Assembly: GCA_027319585.1 (NCBI GenBank)
Contig: DAHVMY010000033.1
Location: forward strand, 1-19,333
DNA length: 19,333 nucleotides
DNA from: AG-12 sp027319585
GTDB lineage: Bacteria > Chloroflexota > Dormibacteria > Aeolococcales > Bog-877
Direction of reading: 5' to 3'
The stretch's first letter is position 1. Each line of letters starts with the position of its first letter. The notes beneath the pieces were generated by a model. That model was not told where the DNA came from. It saw only the letters and a list, made by a program, of their open reading frames with translations, and made no database searches. Both the position numbers and the translations under genes were made by a program. Positions 13,782 through 19,333 of the stretch are shown piece after piece.

Positions 13782-14867
13782 ATGAATCCGACCGAACGGT
13801 TGCGCCAGGCGGGACAGAGCCTGTGGCTTGACAACATCACCCGCAAGCTGCTGGACGAGGGCGGCCTGGAGGCCCACATCCGGGAGCACTCGGTGACCGG
13901 GCTGACCTCCAACCCCACCATCTTCGACAAGGCGATCGAGTCCAGCCCCGCCTACGACGAGGAGATCGCCCGGGGCGTGGCGCGCGGCGCCTCCAGTGAG
14001 GAGATCTTTTTTGATCTCGCCATTGCCGACCTCCGCCGCGCCGCTGACCTCTTCCGGCCCATCCATGAGCGCACCGCCCGAGTCGACGGGTGGGTTTCCC
14101 TGGAGGTCTCACCGCTCTTGCTCAACGACACCCAGGGCACCGTCGAGATGGCGGTGGAGCTGCACGGCCGCGCCCAGCGGGACAACCTTTTCATCAAGAT
14201 CCCTGGTACCAAGGCGGGGCTGCAGGCGATCGAGGACTCCATCTTTGCGGGCGTTCCGGTGAACGTAACGCTGCTCTTCTCGGCGAGTCAGTATCTCCGG
14301 GCGGCGGAGGCGTACATGCGGGGTCTGGAGCGAAGGATTGAGGCTGGACTCAGCCCGGAGGTCGCCTCGGTGGCGTCGGTCTTCGTGAGCCGCTGGGACA
14401 CGGCGATCCGGGGCAAGGCTCCTCAGGAGTTCCAGGACAAGGTCGGGATCGCGGCCGCCACCCAGGCCTATCGCAGCTACCGGCAGCTGCTGGAGTCGCC
14501 GCGGTGGCAGCGCCTCAGCAACTGGGGCGCGCGAGCCCAGCGGCTGCTGTTCGCCAGCACCTCGACCAAGGACCCGAGCTCGCCGGACACGCTCTATGTG
14601 AGCGGCCTGGTGGCGCCGTTCACGATCAACACCATGCCGGATGAGACCCTGCTGGCGTTTGCCGACCATGGCACAGTCGGGGAGATGCTGGCGGTCGATG
14701 GGGGCGGCTCCGAGAAGTTGCTGGCTGACCTGAAGGCGGCGGGGTTCGACCCCGAGCAGCTCGCCGGGCAGCTTCAGGAACAGGGTGGAGAGTCGTTCGC
14801 AAAGTCCTGGCACGGCCTGCTCGCCTGCATTGACGGCAAGCGCCAGGAGGCCGGCGTTGCCTCCTGA
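13782..14867 (+). CDS. tal: Transaldolase
   Basis: It transfers a dihydroxyacetone unit between sedoheptulose-7-phosphate and glyceraldehyde-3-phosphate in the non-oxidative pentose phosphate pathway. The protein is 361 aa, the length of the actinobacterial/cyanobacterial class. SLWLDNITRKLL (13-24) carries the catalytic aspartate, TGLTSNPTIFDKAI (39-52) the conserved SNPT, and NLFIKIPGTKAG (135-146) the Schiff-base lysine Lys139; SVFVSRWD and TINTMPDETL are further family marks. ATG at 13782 has GGAGG 7 nt upstream; the in-frame GTG at 13746 would put the hairpin inside the gene and lacks a binding site. The end overlaps the pgi start by 11 bp. The neighbour pair tal-pgi occurs fused as one protein in some bacteria; here they are separate. 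Confidence 0.95.
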   Translation: MNPTERLRQAGQSLWLDNITRKLLDEGGLEAHIREHSVTGLTSNPTIFDKAIESSPAYDEEIARGVARGASSEEIFFDLAIADLRRAADLFRPIHERTARVDGWVSLEVSPLLLNDTQGTVEMAVELHGRAQRDNLFIKIPGTKAGLQAIEDSIFAGVPVNVTLLFSASQYLRAAEAYMRGLERRIEAGLSPEVASVASVFVSRWDTAIRGKAPQEFQDKVGIAAATQAYRSYRQLLESPRWQRLSNWGARAQRLLFASTSTKDPSSPDTLYVSGLVAPFTINTMPDETLLAFADHGTVGEMLAVDGGGSEKLLADLKAAGFDPEQLAGQLQEQGGESFAKSWHGLLACIDGKRQEAGVAS

Positions 14868-16512
14868 GTCGGAGTACGTGCCGCCGAAGCTGGCACCGCT
14901 GCGGGAGCGGGCTGCGTTCAAGGAGCTGTCAGCCCACTTCGAAGCGGTGCGCGAGCTCCGGATCAAGGACCTCTTCCGCGACGACCCTCTGCGAGGGTCG
15001 GAGCTGACCGCGGAGGCTCTCGGCCTCTATCTCGACTACTCCAAGAACCGGGTGACCAGGAGGACCATCGAGCTGCTGGTCGCCCTGGCGGAGGAGTGCG
15101 GCCTCGCTGAACGGACGGAGGCCATGTTCAGCGGCCAGCGGATCAACGTCTCCGAGCGCCGGTCGGTCCTCCATGTCGCCCTGCGGGCCCGGCGTGATGC
15201 CCAGATCCTGGTCGACGGTCGCAATGTCGTGCCCGAGGTTCACCGGGTCCTGGATCAGATGAGCGCGTTCGCCGGTCGGGTGCGTGATGGCAGCTGGCTC
15301 GGCCACACCGGCAAGCGGATCCGCAACATCGTCAACATCGGCATCGGCGGGTCGGACCTGGGCCCGGTGATGGCCTACGAGGCGCTGCGCGATTACGCCA
15401 GCCCCCACCTCACACTCCGCTTCATCTCCAACATCGACGCCAGCGATTTCGTGGAGGCCACCCGGGGGTTGGAGCCGGCGGAGACCCTCTTTGTGGTGTG
15501 TTCCAAGAGCTGGCACACCCTGGAGACGCTGACCAACGCCACGACCGCCAGGGACTGGCTGCTGGCGGCGATGGACCAGGACCAACGGGCGATTGCCCGT
15601 CACTTCGTGGCCGTCTCCACCAACGAGAGCGGCGTCGCCGAGTTCGGCATCGACACCGCCAACATGTTCCCCTTCTGGGACTGGGTCGGAGGGCGTTACT
15701 CCTACGACTCCGCGATCGGGCTCTCGCTCATGATCGCGATCGGCCCGGAGCGGTTCCTGGAGATGCTGGGGGGCTTTCGGGCGATGGACGAGCACTTTCG
15801 GACGGCTCCGCCGGCCCGGAACCTGCCCGTGCTGCTGGCGCTGCTGGCGGTCTGGTACGACAACTTCTTCGGCGCCGAGACCCAGGCGATCCTGCCCTAC
15901 GATCACTATCTGGCCCGGTTCCCTGCCTACCTGCAGCAGCTGGAGATGGAGAGCAACGGCAAGCACGTCGACCTCGAGGGCCGGCCGGTTGACCATCAGA
16001 CCGGGCCGATCATCTGGGGGCAGCCCGGCACCAACGGCCAGCATGCCTTCTACCAGCTCATCCATCAGGGCACCAAGCTGATCCCCTGCGACTTCATCGG
16101 ATTCTGCGAGCCGCTGCATCCGCTGGGGCGGCACCACGATCTCCTGATGGCCAACATGCTAGCCCAGACCGAGGCGCTGGCCTTTGGCCGGTCGGCTCAG
16201 GAGCTTCGCCAGGCCGGGGTCCCCGAGTGGCAGATCCCCCATCGGGTATGTGAGGGCAACCGGCCCACCACCACCATCCTGATCGACCGCCTAACCCCGG
16301 AGAGTCTGGGCAAGCTGGTCGCGCTGTACGAGCACAAGACCTTCGTGGAAGGGGTGATCTGGGGGATCGACTCCTTCGATCAGTGGGGGGTCGAGCTGGG
16401 CAAGCTGCTGGCGGACCGGATCACCCCCGAGCTGGAGTCCCGGCTCGACCCCAGCCTAGAGCACGACAGCTCCACCAATGAGCTCATCCGCCGCTACCGG
16501 CGCTTGCGCTGA
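14857..16512 (+). CDS. pgi: Glucose-6-phosphate isomerase
   Basis: It interconverts glucose-6-phosphate and fructose-6-phosphate. The 551-aa protein carries NIGIGGSDLGPVMAYEAL (160-177), the sugar-phosphate loop CSKSWHTLETLTN (215-227), NMFPFWDWVGGRYS (269-282), LEMESNGKHV (362-371, catalytic glutamate), the ring-opening histidine in GTNGQHAF (391-398) and SFDQWGVELGK (506-516, catalytic lysine). The phosphate loop is usually SKTFTT; here it is SKSWHT, keeping the first Ser and last Thr. TTG at 14857 is chosen because AGGAGG (14845-14850) lies 6 nt upstream within tal; GTG at 14878 is a weaker alternative. With tal, zwf and gnd it would let the cell cycle fructose-6-phosphate back to glucose-6-phosphate for repeated NADPH production. 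A hairpin follows the stop. Confidence 0.96.
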   Translation: MPPESEYVPPKLAPLRERAAFKELSAHFEAVRELRIKDLFRDDPLRGSELTAEALGLYLDYSKNRVTRRTIELLVALAEECGLAERTEAMFSGQRINVSERRSVLHVALRARRDAQILVDGRNVVPEVHRVLDQMSAFAGRVRDGSWLGHTGKRIRNIVNIGIGGSDLGPVMAYEALRDYASPHLTLRFISNIDASDFVEATRGLEPAETLFVVCSKSWHTLETLTNATTARDWLLAAMDQDQRAIARHFVAVSTNESGVAEFGIDTANMFPFWDWVGGRYSYDSAIGLSLMIAIGPERFLEMLGGFRAMDEHFRTAPPARNLPVLLALLAVWYDNFFGAETQAILPYDHYLARFPAYLQQLEMESNGKHVDLEGRPVDHQTGPIIWGQPGTNGQHAFYQLIHQGTKLIPCDFIGFCEPLHPLGRHHDLLMANMLAQTEALAFGRSAQELRQAGVPEWQIPHRVCEGNRPTTTILIDRLTPESLGKLVALYEHKTFVEGVIWGIDSFDQWGVELGKLLADRITPELESRLDPSLEHDSSTNELIRRYRRLR

Positions 16513-16520
16513 TCGGGACT

Positions 16521-16558
16521 TCGGCGGTGGCACCACGACCGGGTCGCGCCGCCGCCGA
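16521..16558 (+). terminator. Stem-loop after pgi, possible terminator of the zwf-gnd-tal-pgi operon
   Basis: TCGGCGGTGGC (16521-16531) pairs with GCCGCCGCCGA (16548-16558), 11 pairs with one U-G wobble, around a 16-base loop. Only a short TCTT follows, so it is not a canonical intrinsic terminator. It is the only strong structure in the 65-bp gap before the next gene. Confidence 0.4.
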
Positions 16559-16577
16559 TCTTCGTAAGAGGTGAGTG

Positions 16578-17801
16578 GTGGGTTTCCTCTCCGGCCTACA
16601 CGGGGTGGTGGCGATCGTGCTGCTGTGCAGCCTTCTGTTCATCGAAGAGGCCGGGGTGCCGCTGCCCTTCGCTCCGGGAGAGCTGACACTGCTGGCCGGG
16701 GGCCTGCTGATCGCGGCTGGCGGCCTCGACCCCTTCGTCTTCGTGCCCCTGGCCTTTGCCGTCTGCGTGGCGGGGGCGGTCGTGGGCTTCAGCTGGGCGA
16801 GGATCGTGGGGGAGCACGGATTGACTGGGCTGGCGGTCCGATTCCATCAGGCCAAGGCGCTGGACCGGGTGTCGCGTCGGGTCCAGGCCGCCGGCCCGGT
16901 GGGCATCGGCACCTCGCGGCTAATCCCCGGGCTGCGGATCTACACCACCCTGGTGGCGGGAGCGTTCGGCGTCCGGAGGCGCACCTTCCTGGAGGGGTTG
17001 ATCCCCAGCACCGCGATCTGGGTGGTGGCGTTTGTCGCCCTGGGCGTGGTCGCGGGGATCCCGGTCGAGCACTTTCTGACCCGACTGGCCAAGCTCGCCG
17101 TCCAGGGGGCGATCCTGCTGGTGATCGGAGTCGGCGGCTACCTGGCGCTCCGGAGAGCTCCCGCCCGCGAGCGCGAGCCCCTGGTGAACGTGCCCGGCTG
17201 GCTCAAGACCGCACTGGCGGCCCTGGTCGACCTGGGGGTGGTCGCCAGCGTGCTGACGGGTCTGCTGACGCTGGCCCGCCGGGTGACCGGCGTCGGGCTG
17301 GTCGCGACCTGGGCCGACGGGGTGGTGGTCCTGGCGGCGCTGGCCGCGCTCTACCTGTTCCTCACCCGCCACAGCACCGGAGCCACGGTCGGCGAGGCGC
17401 TGCTGCACACGGTGTATCTGCCCCGCCGGACCGGGGGCGCCACCTTGGCGGGAGAGTCCCCACCTCCGGACCAGCAGCTGGAGTCGGCTGCCGATCTGCT
17501 GCACGCCCTGGCCACGGTGCCGCGGCTGGCGGTGGTGCGCTGCCTGGTGACCGGCGCCGCCAGCGCCGGGGAGGTGGCCGAGGCGACCAGGATGACCACC
17601 GATGAGAGCATCTATCACCTCTCAGCGCTGGTTCAGGCGGGGCTCTTGGAGGAGTCCGGGGCCAAAGAGGACCCCAAGTTCCAGATCCGCCCACCTCTGC
17701 GCGCTCTGGTCCATGCGGCGCTGGTCTCCCCGGTTCCGCGGGTGAGCCCGCCCGTGGCAGGCCCCAGCAGGGCTGTCCCCGACCCCTCGGCGGGCACCTG
17801 A
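16578..17801 (+). CDS. DedA/VTT membrane protein with RDD-like region and C-terminal ArsR-type winged helix (fusion)
   Basis: About 407 aa in three parts. Residues 1-190 are a DedA (SNARE-associated, VTT) domain: hydrophobic segments near 8-23, 37-72, 143-160 and 175-190, the acidic FIEEAGVPLPFAPGE (21-35) and the hallmark SRLIPGLRIYTTLVAGAFG (113-131). DedA proteins act in lipid-carrier flipping and membrane homeostasis. Residues 207-282 have two more hydrophobic segments, with TALAALVDLG and HSTGATVGEALL resembling the RDD fold. Residues 304-372 read as an ArsR-like helix-turn-helix: LHALATVPRLAVVRCLV, AGEVAEATRMTTDESIYHLSALVQAGLLEES. The final 30 residues are Pro-rich. GTG at 16578 is preferred for its spacing to AGAGG; GTG at 16575 is also possible. 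This could be a membrane-tethered regulator or sensor. Parts one and three are confident; the RDD match is tentative. Confidence 0.85.
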   Translation: MGFLSGLHGVVAIVLLCSLLFIEEAGVPLPFAPGELTLLAGGLLIAAGGLDPFVFVPLAFAVCVAGAVVGFSWARIVGEHGLTGLAVRFHQAKALDRVSRRVQAAGPVGIGTSRLIPGLRIYTTLVAGAFGVRRRTFLEGLIPSTAIWVVAFVALGVVAGIPVEHFLTRLAKLAVQGAILLVIGVGGYLALRRAPAREREPLVNVPGWLKTALAALVDLGVVASVLTGLLTLARRVTGVGLVATWADGVVVLAALAALYLFLTRHSTGATVGEALLHTVYLPRRTGGATLAGESPPPDQQLESAADLLHALATVPRLAVVRCLVTGAASAGEVAEATRMTTDESIYHLSALVQAGLLEESGAKEDPKFQIRPPLRALVHAALVSPVPRVSPPVAGPSRAVPDPSAGT

Positions 17802-17843
17802 CGGCATGAGCCGACTCGACAGTCCTACCCAGTATCTTGTGGC

Positions 17844-17886
17844 GTCGACATTGACATACCACCACATATAGAGGACAATGTCCGAC
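17844..17886. repeat. Overlapping inverted repeats in the permease promoter
   Basis: GTCGACATTG (17844-17853) and CAATGTC(C)GAC (17876-17886) are inverted copies differing by one inserted base, with a 22-base centre. The right arm also forms the short palindromes GGACA-A-TGTCC (17873-17883) and TGTC-C-GACA (17879-17887). The arms overlap the -35 and -10 hexamers. This is what an operator for a dimeric repressor would look like; the regulator is not identified. Confidence 0.5.
17851..17879 (+). promoter_or_regulatory. Sigma-70-like promoter for the NCS1 permease
   Basis: TTGACA (17851-17856, a perfect -35) and GACAAT (17874-17879, four of six -10 matches) are separated by exactly 17 bp. Transcription would begin near 17886, giving a leader of about 55 nt to the TTG start. 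It is the best consensus promoter in the window. Confidence 0.55.
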
Positions 17887-17940
17887 ACGGCGTGGCGCGG
17901 GGCCGCCGACACGTTACCAGACCCCAATGGGAGGAGAGGC

Positions 17941-19333
17941 TTGGCAACCAGTCAACCTATGGCGCGCATGGGCTTGGCGCCGGACGACGACTACGCCGCG
18001 CTCAAGGTGGAGCAGCGCGGGATCGAGCTCATCCCCGTCTCGGAGCGCCACATGACCCCGGCTGGTCTCTTCTGGCTCTGGGCGGGGGGCATCTGGAACG
18101 TCGAATACCTGGTCTACGGCGCTCTGGTCACATCGTTCGGCCTCTCCTTCGGGCAGGCGCTGCTCGCCATCCTGGTCGGCAACGTCGCCTACGTCTTCCT
18201 CGGCCTGGCCAGCCTGCCCGGGCCCGAGACCGGCACCACCGCCTTCATGGTGTCCAGAGCGCCATTCGGGATCAACGGCAACCGGGTGGTGTCCGCGTTC
18301 AACTGGTTGACCCAGGTGGGGTTCGAGATCGAGGGCATCGTCCTCATCGTTCTGGTGACGCTGGCGCTGTTCGCCAGGGGTGGGGTGGGAGCCAGCACGG
18401 GGCTGAAGCTGCTGGTGATCCTGGCGGCGGTGGCGATCCAGTTCGTGGTCCCCTTCTTCGGCCACGCCATGATCACCAAGACCCTGCGCTACCTCTCCTT
18501 CGTGTTCATCCTGCTGTTCGCGTTGATGGCGGTCCTGGTGGTGCCCCACGTCAACCTGGCCCACTTCCACCAGCAGGCGTCCTGGGCGGTCTGGACCACC
18601 GCGGTGGTGCTGATCATCGCCGCCGGCGGCCTGGGGTGGACCGAGAACGCCAGCGACTACTCGCGGTATCTCCCGCGGGCGACCGCCAAGGCGAGGACCT
18701 TCTGGGCGGCCACGCTGGGAGCCGCGATCCCCTCGATCCTGCTCGAGCTGCTGGGTGCGCTGGCCTTCATCGTGAGCCCCAAGGCGACCGCGGTCACCGG
18801 GGTGCCTTCCTCCTTCGCGAGCTGGTTCTTCTGGCCGTTTCTGATCCTCGTCCTGCCCCAGCTGTTCGCCATCAACTCCATGGACCTGTACTCCTCAGGG
18901 GTGACCCTGCAGGCGCTGGGGCTGCCGGTGAAGCGCTGGGGGGCGGTGGTGATCGACACCGTGGTCGCGGGGGCGGTGACGATCCTGGTCATCTTCAAGG
19001 GCAATTTCTACACCGACCTCTCGGGCTTTCTGGACTACATCGTGGTCTGGCTGGGCCCGTGGTTCGGGATTCTCGCGGTCGACTATCTGCTCCGTCGGGG
19101 GCGCTACGACGCCGACTCGCTGGCCTCAACCAGAGGCGGTCTGTACTGGCGCAACGGTGGCGTCAACTGGAAGGCCCTCATCGCTCAGGGGCTGGGGATG
19201 GTGGCGGCGATGATGTGGATCGACGCGGCCTTTTACGTACCCTCCTTCGTCGGCCCGATCTCGAAGATCACCGGTGGGGCGGACTTCAGCTGGGCGGTGG
19301 GGATCCTCGTAGCCGGCATTGCCTACTGGGTGA
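17941..19333 (+). CDS. NCS1 family purine/cytosine-type permease (3' end outside window)
   Basis: The frame stays open to the window edge (464 codons; the final TGA-like bases are out of phase). It is a polytopic membrane protein with about 11 to 12 hydrophobic segments. The N-terminus has the NCS1 pattern GIELIPVSERHMTPAGLFWL, then WNVEYLVYG; the hallmark GWTENASDYSRYLPR is near residue 220-235, as in purine-cytosine permeases (Fcy/CodB side of NCS1). INSMDLYSSGVTLQALGL and DYIVVWLGPWFGILAVDYLL are other family marks. It would import nucleobases or related compounds with a cation. TTG at 17941 is chosen because GGAGG (17930-17934) is 6 nt upstream; ATG at 17959 or 17968 has no such site. A promoter with inverted repeats precedes it, suggesting regulated expression. 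The substrate cannot be assigned without downstream genes. Confidence 0.92.
   Translation, partial: MATSQPMARMGLAPDDDYAALKVEQRGIELIPVSERHMTPAGLFWLWAGGIWNVEYLVYGALVTSFGLSFGQALLAILVGNVAYVFLGLASLPGPETGTTAFMVSRAPFGINGNRVVSAFNWLTQVGFEIEGIVLIVLVTLALFARGGVGASTGLKLLVILAAVAIQFVVPFFGHAMITKTLRYLSFVFILLFALMAVLVVPHVNLAHFHQQASWAVWTTAVVLIIAAGGLGWTENASDYSRYLPRATAKARTFWAATLGAAIPSILLELLGALAFIVSPKATAVTGVPSSFASWFFWPFLILVLPQLFAINSMDLYSSGVTLQALGLPVKRWGAVVIDTVVAGAVTILVIFKGNFYTDLSGFLDYIVVWLGPWFGILAVDYLLRRGRYDADSLASTRGGLYWRNGGVNWKALIAQGLGMVAAMMWIDAAFYVPSFVGPISKITGGADFSWAVGILVAGIAYWV

Noticed and set aside
14929..16137. 402-aa minus-strand open frame antisense to pgi
   Set aside because: Shadow of pgi; no recognisable domain and no ribosome binding site considered meaningful.
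19331..19333. TGA at the window end as the permease stop codon
   Set aside because: The codon phase puts GTG at 19330-19332 and only one base of the next codon, so the gene runs on beyond the window.

Overview
The window is GC-rich (roughly two-thirds or more by eye) and densely packed. It has frequent GTG and TTG starts, strong GGAGG-type ribosome binding sites and a deazaflavin (F420)-type nitroreductase gene. This fits a high-GC free-living bacterium of the Actinomycetota, Chloroflexota or Dormibacterota kind; I cannot fix the phylum. I see no tRNA, rRNA, insertion sequence, CRISPR array or phage gene. Most of the content looks like chromosomal core metabolism.

Layout: (1) 1-568, the 3' end of a class III aminotransferase, convergent with a small unrecognised gene (584-1006, minus). 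(2) 1063-3426 minus, a long-form transketolase, divergent from an OsmC-type peroxide-defence gene (3607-4047). (3) 4068-4517 minus, a Ddn-like F420 nitroreductase-family protein, divergent from a class V aminotransferase (cysteine-desulfurase-like, 4777-6006). (4) 6037-9046 minus, prfC followed after 4 nt by the nicotinate phosphoribosyltransferase gene. (5) 9308-11101 plus, a three-gene run: a LigB/DODA-type dioxygenase, a Cys-rich DUF5522 protein and a DUF71/Dph6-like ATP-pyrophosphatase. The last of these very probably starts at CTG within a CTGA stop/start overlap. (6) 11200-16512 plus, zwf-gnd-tal-pgi, a compact pentose-phosphate/hexose-phosphate cluster. (7) 16578-17801 plus, a membrane protein that reads as a DedA (VTT) domain, then an RDD-like region, then an ArsR-type winged helix. 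(8) 17941 to the window end, an NCS1 purine/cytosine-type permease cut by the edge, behind a good promoter with overlapping inverted repeats.

How they work together: zwf and gnd supply NADPH and ribulose-5-phosphate, tal and the transketolase rearrange the sugar phosphates, and pgi returns fructose-6-phosphate to glucose-6-phosphate. The transketolase gene lies about 8 kb away on the other strand. It shares the 9-mer TAGACTCAG with zwf at promoter-like positions, which hints at co-regulation. NADPH and F420 redox chemistry, OsmC and the nicotinate salvage enzyme give the window a redox-cofactor flavour.

The most unusual items are the DedA-RDD-ArsR fusion, the CTG-initiated DUF71 gene coupled to DUF5522, the nested inverted repeats at the permease promoter, and the shared TAGACTCAG element. 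No complete new defence or mobile system is evident.
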